Source: Rhodobacter sp. (lineage in GTDB: Bacteria; Pseudomonadota; Alphaproteobacteria; Rhodobacterales; Rhodobacteraceae). From it: a stretch of 48,075 nt of DNA. Position numbers and translations under genes: made by a program. The notes beneath the pieces are model-generated. The model had not been told where the DNA came from, ran no database searches, and saw nothing but the letters and a program-made list of their open reading frames with translations. Location: the NCBI GenBank assembly GCA_020251025.1, contig JADCDI010000089.1, positions 1 to 48,075 on the forward strand, read 5' to 3'. Of this stretch, positions 18,710 to 28,506 are shown one piece after another. Every line of letters starts with the position of its first letter. Within the stretch, counting starts at the first letter, position 1.

Positions 18710-18740
18710 GTGATCACATGCCGAAAAACTGTGATCACAA
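18710..18740. promoter_or_regulatory. Paired TGTGATCACA operator upstream of sucC
   Basis: Two perfect 10-bp palindromes TGTGATCACA at 18710-18719 and 18731-18740 start exactly 21 bp apart (two helical turns), separated by TGCCGAAAAAC. The same pair with the same 21-bp spacing and a similar spacer lies upstream of sdhC (21959-21989). A dimeric regulator binding one face of the DNA twice is expected. A GntR-type factor such as AkgR is a candidate by inference. Confidence 0.8.
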
Positions 18741-18813
18741 GAATGGAATTCTTAACCCTGACCCTGGCAGGGCGGTGCGACTCAACCGGGCGGGCCACCC
18801 TTGTCAAACGCAA

Positions 18814-18837
18814 GATGCGCGCCTTTCGGCGCGCATC
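18814..18837 (-). terminator. Terminator-like hairpin downstream of mdh
   Basis: On the minus strand the perfect 10-bp stem GATGCGCGCC/GGCGCGCATC closes a GAAA tetraloop. It starts 25 bases after the mdh stop and is followed by TTGCGTTTG. The T-run is broken, so termination may be partial. It separates mdh from the sucC promoter region. Confidence 0.7.
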
Positions 18838-18861
18838 CGGTGTGCGGGCTTGCGGGGGGCG

Positions 18862-19920
<1,059 letters not shown>

Positions 19921-19943
19921 TCATCTTTGCCGTCTTTGCGTTA

Positions 19944-20730
19944 ACAGGGTGCTGAAGAGGTGCCGGGCGCAGGGACCGGCCGAGCGCAAGGGGGGAACCA
20001 CTTGCGCCTGCACGCGCGGCACCTCCCGGCAGGGGCCATCGCCCCTGCCACAGCGCTGCGTTGGCATCAGGACCGGCCGGGGGCCCAAAGCCCCCGGCCA
20101 GCGCCCGCCCCGCCCCCGGCGGGCGCTTCGCCCCTGCCGGGTCGGGCGCTGGCCTCTGCTTCTCCCGGACCTGCCGGTCTGCAGGGCGCTGTCCCGCGCA
20201 GGCGGGGGAAACGCGATGCGTTTCGTGTTCCCGCCCGATGAGACGTTCCTGTGCATTACGCGACTCCCGGTCTCTCTGGCAGGGCCCATCGCCCCTGCCA
20301 AAGCGTTGCGCCGGGATCAGGACCGGCCGGGGGCCCAAAGCCCCCGGCCAGCGCCCGCCCCGCCCCAGGCGGGCGCTTTCCGCCCGCCGGGTCGGGCGCT
20401 GGCCTCTGTGTCTCCCGGACCTGCCGGTCTACAGGGCACCGTCCCGCGCGGGCGGGGGAAACGCGCTGCGTTTCCTGATCCCGCCCGAACAGGCGACAGC
20501 ACTGTCACCGCTTCAATGGCAGGGGCCATCGCCCCTGCCACAGCACAACGCCGTTATCAGGACCGGCCGGGGGCCAAAGCCCCCGGGCCAGCGCCCGCCC
20601 CGCCCATGGCGGGCGCTTTGCACCCGCCGGGTCGGGCGCTGGCCTCTGTGTCTCCCGGACCTGCCGATCTACAAGGCACCGGCCCGAGCGGGCGGGGAAA
20701 CGCGGGTCGCGCTTCCTGATCGGGAAAGCC
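19944..20730 (+). repeat. Structured repeat array, block 2: leader plus three tandem units
   Basis: A leader at about 19948-20027 resembles those at 26341-26409 and 47745-47823. Three units follow, their first stems starting at 20028, 20278 and 20518 (periods 250 and 240 bp). Each unit reads, in order: stem GGCAGGGGC/GCCCCTGCC; stem GGCCGGGGGC/GCCCCCGGCC; AGCGCCCGCC/GGCGGGCGCT and an alternative GGCGGG-GC/GC-CCCGCC pairing; GACCTGCCGGTC; and GGGCGGG...CCCGCCC enclosing GAAACGC/GCGTTTC. It lies upstream of mdh (minus) and the NnrU-family gene (plus). Open frames in it are translations of the repeat and are not called as genes. Confidence 0.9.
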
Positions 20731-20871
20731 GTTCTGGCCCGTGATGCCGCGCCGGGCGGTGTCATGGTGGATGGAAAGATCGCAGGAAAGCTGCTTATCG
20801 TCACCGGGCAGGCGCTGATTTCCAGAATCGGCATGATTGCCGCAACTGCGGCGCAGGAAGGGACGACACCC

Positions 20872-21429
20872 ATGCTTGTACTGATCGCCGGCGTCCTGCT
20901 GTGGTGGGCCGCACATCTGTTCAAACGGCTTGCCCCCGTTACCCGCGCCGGCATGGGGGACAGGGGCAAGGGCCTGGTTGCGCTGGCGCTGGGTGTCTCG
21001 GTCATATTGTTGGTCGCCGGATATCGCAGTGCGGATATTGTCGCGCTTTACACGCCTTTGGCCGGCATGGGGCATCTGAACAATCTAGCCATGCTGGTCG
21101 CGATCTTTCTGTTCGGGGTCGGCGGCACCAGGGGCACCCTTTACACCCGGATGCGTCACCCGATGCTGTGGGGGACGGTGATCTGGGCCGGATCTCATCT
21201 GCTGGTGAACGGCGATCTGGCGTCGGTTATCCTGTTTGGCGGTATCGGCGCGTGGGCGCTGGTTACGATGGCGGCGATCAACCGGGCCGAACCATGGGAA
21301 CCGCCTGCCGCCGGGCGCGGGATCAGGGGCGATGCGATGAACCTTGCGGGAACGCTGGTGGTCTATGGCCTGATTGCCGGCATCCATTCCTGGCTTGGCT
21401 ACAACCCTTTCCTCGGAACCTACGGATGA
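20872..21429 (+). CDS. NnrU family membrane protein, 185 aa
   Basis: Multi-span inner-membrane protein of the NnrU family, first named from nitric-oxide/nitrite reductase gene clusters of Rhodobacter; also related to isoprenoid-type methyltransferase-like membrane proteins. About six hydrophobic segments are visible, starting MLVLIAGVLLWWAAHLFKRL. The family core TRMRHPMLWGTVIWAGSHLL is followed by NGDLASVILFGGIGAWAL. I place the start at the ATG at 20872, after AGGAAGGGACG, because the residues upstream come from the repeat array. No denitrification genes are nearby, so its role here is undefined. The downstream DUF1737 gene overlaps its stop (ATGA). Confidence 0.88.
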   Translation: MLVLIAGVLLWWAAHLFKRLAPVTRAGMGDRGKGLVALALGVSVILLVAGYRSADIVALYTPLAGMGHLNNLAMLVAIFLFGVGGTRGTLYTRMRHPMLWGTVIWAGSHLLVNGDLASVILFGGIGAWALVTMAAINRAEPWEPPAAGRGIRGDAMNLAGTLVVYGLIAGIHSWLGYNPFLGTYG

Positions 21430-21629
21430 AGCTGTACCGCTTTCTTTCGGATGATGACACCGCCGCCTTCTGCCACAAGGTGACCGCCGCCCTGAACAAG
21501 GGCTGGGCGTTGCATGGCGGGCCGACCTATGCCTTTGACGCTGCCAGGGGCGTGATGCGCTGCGGCCAGTCGGTGGTCAAGGAAGTTCAAGGCACCTACA
21601 CGCCCGACACCAGGCTGTCGGACCATTGA
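21426..21629 (+). CDS. DUF1737 domain protein, 67 aa
   Basis: Short cytosolic protein of unknown function. It begins MKLYRFLSDDDTAAFCHKVT and continues ALNKGWALHGGPTYAFD, the pattern of DUF1737 (a small domain with a conserved GW-x-L-x-G stretch). Its ATG overlaps the stop codon of the NnrU-family gene, so the two are co-translated. It is too short for catalytic features, and no cofactor motif is visible. Confidence 0.8.
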   Translation: MKLYRFLSDDDTAAFCHKVTAALNKGWALHGGPTYAFDAARGVMRCGQSVVKEVQGTYTPDTRLSDH

Positions 21630-22132
21630 CAAGGTCCAATGCGGGGTCCAATGCGGGCGCCCCCGCCAGGAAGCAAAGGCTGGACGAGACCTTCGCCCGC
21701 ACCCATCCCCCCGGCTGCCGGGCGGCAAAGGGGGGCAGCATCACGCGTTTTGTCGGCCCGGCACGCCCAGTGTCCGGCAGACTCATGCGCCCGGCGCAAC
21801 GGGCCGACGGGCGGCCGCTGCATCATCCGGGGGGCATCTGATCCGCCTGTGAAGGAAGAACGGCGCGGGTTCCGCCTTCAACTATGCTGCTGATCTGTGC
21901 TTTCCCCGGGCGGTGCACCGAAGAAAGGCAGAGGCAGCAGCGGCGATACCAGGACATGCGTGATCACGCGCCGGAAAAATGTGATCACAAACTTCATTTT
22001 TCCGCGCGCTTTCGCTGCCCTGCAGCAAATGCGCGGTTTGTCGCGCGTGACTTGGCGGAAAAAACCGCTATTCATCTGGCCAAAGCCTGCGCCGCGGCCT
22101 TCCCGGGGCGCTTGGCAAAGAAGGAACCAGCA
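21630..22132 (+). promoter_or_regulatory. Upstream region of the sdh operon with paired GTGATCAC operator
   Basis: No gene is convincing in this 500-bp stretch. At 21959-21968 lies CGTGATCACG and at 21980-21989 TGTGATCACA, starting exactly 21 bp apart with a spacer CGCCGGAAAAA like that upstream of sucC. They end 143 bp upstream of the sdhC ATG. The sequence after them (ACTTCATTTTTCC) is relatively AT-rich and may contain the promoter. At 21633-21656 a 12-bp sequence GGTCCAATGCGG is repeated twice head to tail, of no known meaning. Confidence 0.75.
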
Positions 22133-22516
22133 ATGGCCGATGTCAACCGGGGCAACCGCCCGCTTTCGCCGCATCTGCAGATCTATCGTCCGCAGCTGAC
22201 CTCGATCACCTCGATCCTGACGCGAATCACCGGAAACGCCCTGATCCTGGGCGTTCTGCTGATTGTCTGGTGGCTGATTGCGGCCGCAAGCGGGCCGGGC
22301 CACTTCGCCCTCGCCGATGGCGTGCTGCGGTCATGGTTCGGAAAACTGGTGATGCTGGGGTCGGTCTGGGCGCTGTGGTATCACACGCTGGCCGGGCTGC
22401 GGCACCTGTGGTTCGATTCCGGGCGCGGTCTGGATGTGCCGACGGCGGAAAAGCTGGGCCGGGCGATCATCGCCGGTTCGCTTGTGCTGACGGTTCTGAC
22501 CGTCATCCTGTTCTGA
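22133..22516 (+). CDS. sdhC: Succinate dehydrogenase cytochrome b556 subunit, 127 aa
   Basis: Membrane anchor subunit of complex II that binds haem b and ubiquinone. It begins [20 protein letters not shown], with the SdhC hallmark [10 protein letters not shown] (9-18), and continues [13 protein letters not shown], whose serines line the quinone site in the family. Three hydrophobic spans follow. The haem-ligand region is [14 protein letters not shown] with H84 and H91. The ATG at 22133 follows AAGAAGGAACC. It is the first gene of sdhCDA-lipoproteins-sdhB and is preceded by the paired GTGATCAC operator. Confidence 0.96.
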   Translation: MADVNRGNRPLSPHLQIYRPQLTSITSILTRITGNALILGVLLIVWWLIAAASGPGHFALADGVLRSWFGKLVMLGSVWALWYHTLAGLRHLWFDSGRGLDVPTAEKLGRAIIAGSLVLTVLTVILF

Positions 22517-22527
22517 CGGAGGCACCC

Positions 22528-22899
22528 ATGGCCTATCTGACCGACCGCAAGCGCGCCAACGGGCTGGGGTCTTCCAGGACCGGAACCGGGCATTTCTGGC
22601 AGATGCAGGTGTCCAGCGTGGCGCTGGCCGTGCTGATCCCGCTGTTTGTCATCACTTTCGGCCGCATCCTGGGCGCACCTTACCCCGAGGTGGTGGCGTA
22701 TTTTGCCCGGCCCTTGCCGGCGATCATCACCGGATTGACGCTGGTCGTGGGTCTTGTCCACTTCAAGAACGGTGCCCGGGTGATGATCGAGGATTACGCC
22801 CGGGGCACCACGCGCAAGGCGCTGATCATCGCGGCCACCTGCCTCAGCTACGCCTGCATCGCGACGGGGCTTTTCGCCCTTGTCCGGCTGGCACTTTGA
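22528..22899 (+). CDS. sdhD: Succinate dehydrogenase hydrophobic membrane anchor, 123 aa
   Basis: Second membrane anchor of complex II, helping to bind haem b and quinone. It begins [20 protein letters not shown], typical of alphaproteobacterial SdhD, with the segment [20 protein letters not shown] as the first membrane span. H76, in [16 protein letters not shown], marks the conserved His-plus-acidic stretch near the second span, and a third span ends the protein. The ATG at 22528 lies 11 bp after the sdhC stop, with GACGGAGG as ribosome-binding site. Confidence 0.95.
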   Translation: MAYLTDRKRANGLGSSRTGTGHFWQMQVSSVALAVLIPLFVITFGRILGAPYPEVVAYFARPLPAIITGLTLVVGLVHFKNGARVMIEDYARGTTRKALIIAATCLSYACIATGLFALVRLAL

Positions 22900-22916
22900 C
22901 CCCACGGGAAAGACCA

Positions 22917-24719
22917 ATGGCCTACGCTTACGAGACGCACAGTTACGATGTGGTGGTGGTGGGTGCCGGGGGTGCCGGCCTGCGCGCGACGCTGGGCATG
23001 GCCGAACAGGGCCTGCGCACCGCCTGCGTGACCAAGGTTTTTCCGACCCGGTCGCATACCGTGGCGGCCCAGGGCGGCATCGCGGCCAGCCTGGGCAACA
23101 TGGGCCCCGACAGCTGGCAGTGGCACATGTACGACACCGTCAAGGGGTCTGACTGGCTGGGCGACACCGACGCGATGGAATATCTGGCGCGCGAGGCCCC
23201 CAAGGCGGTCTACGAGCTGGAGCATTACGGCGTGCCCTTCAGCCGCACCGAAAGCGGCAAGATCTATCAGCGGCCCTTTGGCGGCCACACGACCGAATAT
23301 GGCGAAGGCCCGCCGGTGCAGCGCACCTGTGCCGCCGCCGACCGCACCGGCCATGCCATCCTGCACACGCTTTACGGGCAAAGCCTGAAGCACAACGCGG
23401 AATTCTTCATCGAGTATTTCGCGATCGATCTGATCATGTCCGATGAGGGGCATTGCCAGGGTGTCGTCGCCTGGAAGCTGGACGATGGCACGATCCATGT
23501 CTTCAACGCCAAGATGACGGTGCTGGCGACGGGCGGCTATGGCCGGGCCTATTTCAGCGCGACATCGGCCCATACCTGTACCGGCGACGGCGGCGGCATG
23601 GCGGCCCGCGCGGGCCTGCCGCTGCAGGACATGGAATTCGTGCAGTTCCATCCGACCGGCATTTATGGCTCGGGCTGTCTGATCACCGAAGGGGCGCGGG
23701 GTGAAGGCGGCTATCTGACCAATTCCGAAGGCGAGCGGTTCATGGAACGCTATGCCCCCACCTATAAGGATCTGGCCAGCCGCGACGTGGTCAGCCGCTG
23801 CATGACCATCGAGATCCGCGAAGGGCGCGGCGTGGGGCCGAACAAGGACCACATCCACCTGAACCTGAACCATCTGCCGAAGGAAACCCTGGACCTGCGC
23901 CTGCCGGGCATCAGCGAATCCGCACGCATCTTTGCAGGGGTTGATCTGCAGAAGGAACCGATCCCGGTCCTGCCGACCGTGCATTACAACATGGGCGGCA
24001 TTCCCACGAATTACTGGGGCGAGGTGCTGAACCCCCGGCCCGGCAATCCCGACGCAATCTCGCCCGGCCTGATGGCGGTGGGCGAGGCGGGCTGCGCCTC
24101 GGTTCATGGCGCGAACCGGCTGGGGTCGAACAGCCTGATCGACCTTGTGGTGTTCGGCCGCGCGGCGGCGATCCGGGCAGGCCGGATCGTTGATCCGGCC
24201 ACGCCCAATCCGCCGCTGAACAGGGCCGCTGTCGACAGGGCGCTGGACCGGTTCGACCGGCTGCGCTACGCCGATGGCACAACGCCCACGGCGCAACTGC
24301 GGCTGGAGATGCAGCGCACCATGCAGGCCGATGCGGCCGTGTTCCGCACCGACAGGACGCTGGCCGAAGGTGTGGCGAAGATGACAGCGGTCGCGGCCAG
24401 GATGGAGGATATCAAGGTCACGGACCGCAGCCTGATCTGGAACTCGGACCTGATGGAAACGCTGGAGCTGGCGAACCTGATGCCGAATGCCCTGGCCACC
24501 ATCGTCGCCGCCGAGGCGCGCAAGGAATCGCGCGGGGCCCATGCGCAGGAAGATTACCCCGCGCGCGATGACGTCAACTGGCGGGTGCACAGCCTGGCCT
24601 GGGTCGATGGAACCAAGGTCACCCTGGGGCAAAGACCGGTTCACCTTGACCCGCTGACCAGGCCCGAAGACGGCGGGATCGACCTGAAAAAGATCGCGCC
24701 CAAGGCAAGGGTCTACTGA
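22917..24719 (+). CDS. sdhA: Succinate dehydrogenase flavoprotein subunit, 600 aa
   Basis: Catalytic subunit of complex II, oxidising succinate to fumarate with covalently bound FAD (EC 1.3.5.1). FAD-binding motif [20 protein letters not shown] (12-31). Covalent flavin site H47 in [13 protein letters not shown]. Substrate loop FGGHTTEYG and the [20 protein letters not shown] stretch. Active-site Arg region [18 protein letters not shown]. The C-terminal domain has [19 protein letters not shown]. Length of 600 aa is standard. The ATG at 22917 gives the normal N-terminus [18 protein letters not shown]. Confidence 0.98.
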   Translation: MAYAYETHSYDVVVVGAGGAGLRATLGMAEQGLRTACVTKVFPTRSHTVAAQGGIAASLGNMGPDSWQWHMYDTVKGSDWLGDTDAMEYLAREAPKAVYELEHYGVPFSRTESGKIYQRPFGGHTTEYGEGPPVQRTCAAADRTGHAILHTLYGQSLKHNAEFFIEYFAIDLIMSDEGHCQGVVAWKLDDGTIHVFNAKMTVLATGGYGRAYFSATSAHTCTGDGGGMAARAGLPLQDMEFVQFHPTGIYGSGCLITEGARGEGGYLTNSEGERFMERYAPTYKDLASRDVVSRCMTIEIREGRGVGPNKDHIHLNLNHLPKETLDLRLPGISESARIFAGVDLQKEPIPVLPTVHYNMGGIPTNYWGEVLNPRPGNPDAISPGLMAVGEAGCASVHGANRLGSNSLIDLVVFGRAAAIRAGRIVDPATPNPPLNRAAVDRALDRFDRLRYADGTTPTAQLRLEMQRTMQADAAVFRTDRTLAEGVAKMTAVAARMEDIKVTDRSLIWNSDLMETLELANLMPNALATIVAAEARKESRGAHAQEDYPARDDVNWRVHSLAWVDGTKVTLGQRPVHLDPLTRPEDGGIDLKKIAPKARVY

Positions 24720-24765
24720 TGGCACCGCATATATCGGGGTTGCCATCTGCAACGGGGACGGTGCC

Positions 24766-25086
24766 ATGAAGGCACTGGCGGGGGTGATGGTCATGGCTGT
24801 GGCGCTGGCGGCCTGTTCGCCGGAAGATCTGGCAACGGACCTGACACGCAGCACGGCGAGAACGGTGGTGCTTCCCGTCGTGCGCGATGCGGTGTCGCCG
24901 CCCGCCGACACCCTTGCCACGGAATGCATCCTGAACAACGCGACGAATGCCGAGTTGAACGTGCTTGCCCGGAACGTCGGCAACAGTGCCGGCACGCTGA
25001 CCGTCCAGACCATCCGGACCATCGCTGGACGTCCGGCGACCCGCGCCTGCCTTGCGGGCCAGGGTCTGCCGCCGCTGGTGCTGTAG
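24766..25086 (+). CDS. Small predicted lipoprotein between sdhA and sdhB, 106 aa
   Basis: Function unknown. The N-terminus MKALAGVMVMAVALAACSP is a type II signal peptide with lipobox LAAC, so the mature protein should be lipidated at C17. The rest is hydrophilic with two further Cys (TECILNNATN and TRACLAGQG). It lies 46 bp after sdhA, inside the sdh operon, and the next lipoprotein gene begins one base after its stop codon. Position suggests co-expression with complex II. It might be an assembly or envelope factor, but there is no direct evidence. Confidence 0.8.
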   Translation: MKALAGVMVMAVALAACSPEDLATDLTRSTARTVVLPVVRDAVSPPADTLATECILNNATNAELNVLARNVGNSAGTLTVQTIRTIAGRPATRACLAGQGLPPLVL

Positions 25087-25087
25087 C

Positions 25088-25399
25088 ATGGCCGGCGTCC
25101 GGCTGCGCCCGTGCCTGACCATGGTCCTGCTGTGCGGGGCCGTCGCCGCCTGCGGGCCGGTTCCGGTGGACCAGGCAGAAGATCAATGCTTCACGCCCGC
25201 GCTGCAGGCCCGCAATCCGCTGACCGGGACGAAGATCGGGATGGGATCGGACGGGCTGACGGGCGAGCTGGAGCTGACAGTCACATCCGATTTCGTCCAG
25301 GGACGCGACCCTGCCGAGGTCTATAACTCCTGCGTTTACCGCAAATCCGGGCAGATGCCCCGGCAGCCGCTTTACGCACGTCCCGATTGGAGGGGATAG
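25088..25399 (+). CDS. Second small predicted lipoprotein before sdhB, 103 aa
   Basis: No family recognised. The start at 25088 gives MAGVRLRPCLTMVLLCGAVAACG, a lipoprotein signal peptide with lipobox VAAC. The mature region of about 80 residues contains Cys in EDQCFTPALQ and YNSCVYRKSG that may pair. It starts one base after the stop of the preceding lipoprotein gene, and sdhB starts immediately after its stop (TAG ATG). This tight packing with sdhB argues that both lipoproteins belong to the operon. An earlier in-frame ATG at 25052 would give an N-terminus without a signal peptide and is less likely. Confidence 0.78.
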   Translation: MAGVRLRPCLTMVLLCGAVAACGPVPVDQAEDQCFTPALQARNPLTGTKIGMGSDGLTGELELTVTSDFVQGRDPAEVYNSCVYRKSGQMPRQPLYARPDWRG

Positions 25400-26176
25400 A
25401 TGGTTCAGTTCACGCTTCCGAAAAACTCGCGCATCCGCACCGGCAAGACCTGGCCCAGGCCCCAGGGCACGAATGTGCGCAAGTTCCAGGTCTACCGCTG
25501 GAACCCGGACGACGGGCAGAATCCGCGCGTCGACACCTATTTCGTCGATCTGGATACCTGCGGCCCGATGGTTCTGGACGCGCTGATCAAGATCAAGACA
25601 GAGATCGACCCGACGCTGACCTTCCGCCGGTCGTGCCGCGAAGGCATCTGCGGGTCTTGTGCGATGAACATCGACGGGATCAACACGCTTGCCTGCATCT
25701 TCGGCCTGGACGAGGTGAAGGGCGATGTGCGGATCTATCCGCTGCCCCATATGCCGGTGATCAAGGACCTGATCCCGGACCTGACCCATTTCTATGCCCA
25801 GCATGCCAGCATCATGCCCTGGCTGGAAACCCGAACGAACGAACCGGCGAAGGAATGGAAGCAATCCATCGAAGACAGGGCAAAGCTTGACGGGCTTTAC
25901 GAATGCGTGATGTGCGCCTGCTGTTCCACATCCTGCCCGTCTTACTGGTGGAACGGGGACCGGTATCTTGGCCCCGCCGCCCTGCTGCATGCTTACCGCT
26001 GGATCATCGACAGCCGGGATGAGGCGACGGGTGAACGGCTGGACAATCTGGAAGACCCGTTCAAGCTGTACCGCTGCCATACCATCATGAACTGCGCCAA
26101 GACCTGCCCCAAGGGGCTGAACCCGGCCAAGGCGATTGCCGAGATCAAGCAGCTGATGGTGGAACGGCTGGTGTAG
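25400..26176 (+). CDS. sdhB: Succinate dehydrogenase iron-sulfur subunit, 258 aa
   Basis: Carries electrons from SdhA flavin to quinone through three Fe-S clusters. The N-terminal plant-type ferredoxin domain holds the 2Fe-2S ligands C79, C84, C87 and C99 ([18 protein letters not shown]). The C-terminal domain binds 4Fe-4S and 3Fe-4S through C169, C172, C175 and C179 ([18 protein letters not shown]) and through C226, C232 and C236 ([17 protein letters not shown]). The quinone-site Trp residues ([13 protein letters not shown]) are present. The ATG directly follows the stop of the upstream lipoprotein gene. Last gene of the operon; a repeat array begins about 165 bp downstream. Confidence 0.98.
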   Translation: MVQFTLPKNSRIRTGKTWPRPQGTNVRKFQVYRWNPDDGQNPRVDTYFVDLDTCGPMVLDALIKIKTEIDPTLTFRRSCREGICGSCAMNIDGINTLACIFGLDEVKGDVRIYPLPHMPVIKDLIPDLTHFYAQHASIMPWLETRTNEPAKEWKQSIEDRAKLDGLYECVMCACCSTSCPSYWWNGDRYLGPAALLHAYRWIIDSRDEATGERLDNLEDPFKLYRCHTIMNCAKTCPKGLNPAKAIAEIKQLMVERLV

Positions 26177-26340
26177 GGGCGTGCTGTAAAGCCATTGCGG
26201 ATGCTTGCCGGGAGGCAGGGTTCCCCTATCCCCCCGGATCGGGGAAGGGCCGGGCTGAACAGGAAAGTCACTGCGTGTACCCGACCGGCCACGGACCACG
26301 GTCCCATGGGGTCCTTTCGCAGAAGCCCGACTGACAGGGC

Positions 26341-27060
26341 GCTGGAAAAGTGACGGTCGCAGGGGCTGCCTGACCGCAAAGCGGGACACCCCTGCGCCTT
26401 GAGCATCCTGGCAACGGCCATCGCCCCTGCCACAGCGCTGCGCTGATCCTTGCCCAGCCGGGGGCGACAGCCCCCGGCCAGCGCCCGCCCCGCCCCTGGC
26501 GGGAGCTTCGCTCCCGCCAGGGGCGGGCGCTGGCCTCTGTGCTTCCCGGACCTGCCGGTCTGCAAGGCACCGTCTCACGCGGGCGGGGAAACGCGGTGCG
26601 TTTCCTGTTCCCGCCCGAACTGACAACAGCACCCTCACCGCTTCAATGGCAGGGGCCATCGCCCCTGTCCCCGCGCTGCGACGGGATCAGGACGGGCCGG
26701 GGGCCCAAAGCCCCCGGCCAGCGCCCGCCCCGCCCTCGGCGGGCGCGGGCCTGCCGTGGTGCGGGCATCACCGGTCTTTGCGCAAGCCGCGCGCAGGGGC
26801 GGGGGAAACGGCGGCCGCGTTTGCCCCTCCCGCCCTTGGGAACAATCCCTTTCCCCGGATCGCAAAGAGTTTCCCGCGAGCCATGCGGACAGCACTTTCC
26901 CGGCACCCTGCCAAGGCCGGCCCCTGCCGGGCGCGGGATGTGCGTGCCGTACCCGCAGCACGTGGCCGGGGCGATAGCCCGGCCAGACTGCGCGGTGCCT
27001 GCACGGCTTATTCCTTTTCTGCGGTCAGGCAGCCCATCAGACAGGCACTGTTCTGGCCAC
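26341..27060. repeat. Structured repeat array, block 3: leader, units, trailer and inverted leader
   Basis: Leader at 26341-26409, including TGCCTGACCGCAAAGCGGGA. Unit stems start at 26410 and 26648 (period 238 bp), and a trailer at about 26831-26925 is shared with block 1. At the right end an inverted copy of the leader plus first stem reads on the minus strand (about 27060 to 26963), with TGCCTGACCGCA and the stem TGGCCGGG/CCCGGCCA. The array is thus flanked by inverted sequences. One unit has GGCGGGAGC/GCTCCCGCC where others have GGCGGGCGC. I see no gene in 26177-27634; the stretch 27061-27634 holds only GC-rich low-complexity frames. Confidence 0.8.
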
Positions 27061-27634
27061 TGTCAGGGTTGGGGAAGTGCCCACCCGACAAGCCGGAAAG
27101 GTGCGGCATCTGCGCCTGTCTTGTCTGGCGTCTGCACCGCTCAGCGCCCCGGCATGTCGCATCCGGCAGGCTTGCCGATCAAGGCAAACGGACCTTGAAG
27201 CGCGGAAGTCCCCCCGGCGATCACCGCTGAAACCGTGGTAGAGGCCAAGGGCCAAGGTGCGCCGGGCCCATGGCGCACCTGTCGCCATCGCAAGGGGAAC
27301 GCTGCGTTCCATGACCGGCACAGGACGCGGGCTGCGGTCGATCTGCCCCCAGGCCGACAGGAGGGGCGCGGATGGAAACCGAAGACGGCAGCTTCGGCCT
27401 TGATCCTGCCGGAAGCTGTACCGCAATCGCTCTGCATCCGTTGATCCCATGGGCCCTTGGCAACCGCGCCTGCCCGGGGGCCCTGATGGCGAAGCCGGCG
27501 TGTCCCTGCGCGTCACCCCAGAGCGCGAAGCCGAAAGCAGGGAAGGGCGGCAGCGTTTGGGCTGGCATGGGATCCCGGGCAGGCTTGCACGGCACGCGGA
27601 AGGGAACCGGCAGACCGCCTGTCGGTTCGGTCCC

Positions 27635-28051
27635 TCATGTCCTGTCCCGGAAGAATGCGGCGTCGAAGGATTCGACAACCGGAAGCGCCCGTTCAAGTAC
27701 AGTTGTTCCTTGCCGGGTCAGGGTGATGCATTTGGCCCGCTGATCGCCGGACGAAACCTGACGGTCGATCAGACCCTGTCGTTCGAGGCGCGAAGCGATC
27801 TGTGAAACCAGCATTCGGTCCAACCCAAGAAATGTGGCAACATCCTGCTGGGTGGTATGGCGTCCGTCGCGACCGAGCCAGCCGCAAACCGCCAGAATCG
27901 CAAATTGCGGCTGCGTCAGGCCGTGCGGGCGCAGCTTCGCGTTGAGGCCGCGCTGCCAGCGCATGAAATCGCGCCAAAGTGTGAACCCCGGGCTTTCCCC
28001 CGGCCCGTCAAAGGCCGAGGCGGATTGCCAGTTGATCTGCCCGGATGTCAC
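27635..28051 (-). CDS. MarR family transcriptional regulator, 138 aa
   Basis: Dimeric winged helix regulator. The DNA-binding region reads GLTQPQFAILAVCGWLGRDG then TTQQDVATFLGLDRMLVSQI and ASRLERQGLIDRQVSSGDQR, the standard MarR order of helices, recognition helix and wing. No cofactor cysteine pattern is evident. The GTG start overlaps the stop of the SRPBCC gene (GTGA), so the two are one operon. A palindrome just upstream of the SRPBCC start is the likely binding site, giving autoregulation. The ligand is unknown. Confidence 0.9.
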   Translation of the reverse strand: MTSGQINWQSASAFDGPGESPGFTLWRDFMRWQRGLNAKLRPHGLTQPQFAILAVCGWLGRDGRHTTQQDVATFLGLDRMLVSQIASRLERQGLIDRQVSSGDQRAKCITLTRQGTTVLERALPVVESFDAAFFRDRT

Positions 28052-28470
28052 TGCTGAAGCCCGGCGGTTTCGGCGGCGCGTTTCAGCCCCGCCAGGGTGT
28101 TGGGAAGTGTGCGGTCGATGCCCGATCCGATCAGACGCCGGAACAGGAATGCCAACGGACCGTCAAATCTTACCCAGTGCGATGCGACGGTTTGGCTTTC
28201 GGTTCCGTCCAGTTCATGGCCAAACTGCATGCGGCACAGCGGAAGCCGCGCTTCAACGGTGAATGACCGGTCCGGCACCACATCGGTTACCCGGATTTTC
28301 GCCGTGGGGCCTTGCCTTGGCTTCAGCCAGCCGGTCGCACCGCTGCGCAGGGCTGAAAGCCCGGCTTCAATTGTTTCGCTGTCCCACATCGGCCAGGAAC
28401 CGACATCTGCATAAAGAGCAAAAACGCGCTCCCTTGGGGCGTTGATCGTGATTCTGTGCACGATGGTCAT
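28048..28470 (-). CDS. SRPBCC (START/polyketide cyclase-like) family protein, 140 aa
   Basis: Small hydrophobic-ligand-binding fold protein. It starts MTIVHRITINAPRERVFALYADVGSWPMWD, the family beginning with INAPRERVFALYAD and the W-P-x-W stretch. Later GATGWLKPRQGP and ASHWVRFDGPLAFLFRRLIG fit the helix-grip fold, with a C-terminal helix (LKRAAETAGL). No catalytic residues are certain; members bind or transform lipids and polyketides, or act with regulators. Co-transcribed with a MarR regulator, which suggests it senses or handles the regulator's inducer. The ATG at 28470 was chosen over upstream codons, which are not SRPBCC-like. Confidence 0.87.
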   Translation of the reverse strand: MTIVHRITINAPRERVFALYADVGSWPMWDSETIEAGLSALRSGATGWLKPRQGPTAKIRVTDVVPDRSFTVEARLPLCRMQFGHELDGTESQTVASHWVRFDGPLAFLFRRLIGSGIDRTLPNTLAGLKRAAETAGLQQ

Positions 28471-28486
28471 CTGATCTGCCTTCCAT

Positions 28487-28506
28487 TTAGTAAACGTATT
28501 TACAAT
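28487..28506. promoter_or_regulatory. Candidate MarR operator
   Basis: TTAGTAAACGTATTTACAAT contains the inverted arms GTAAA and TTTAC around CGTA (28490-28503), 20 bp upstream of the SRPBCC start and in an unusually AT-rich spot. Location and symmetry suit autoregulation by the co-transcribed MarR protein. No binding data can be inferred beyond that. Confidence 0.6.

Noticed and set aside
18710-18740. CRP/FNR binding site upstream of sucC
   Set aside because: CRP needs TGTGA and TCACA half-sites 6 bp apart, and FNR needs TTGAT...ATCAA. Here the half-sites are contiguous and repeated at 21 bp.
19944-20730. Possible CRISPR array
   Set aside because: Units are about 240 bp, internally structured and nearly identical throughout, without alternating unique spacers or nearby cas genes.
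20061-20744. Recurring Arg/Pro/Gly-rich ORFs in the repeat arrays
   Set aside because: Several frames of both strands stay open simultaneously and differ only by the repeat unit. Without a ribosome-binding site or a protein pattern they are not genes.
26177-27634. Possible gene in the 1.4-kb region after sdhB
   Set aside because: Frames on both strands are low-complexity, and the left half is repeat array. No start with a ribosome-binding site and no family pattern was found.
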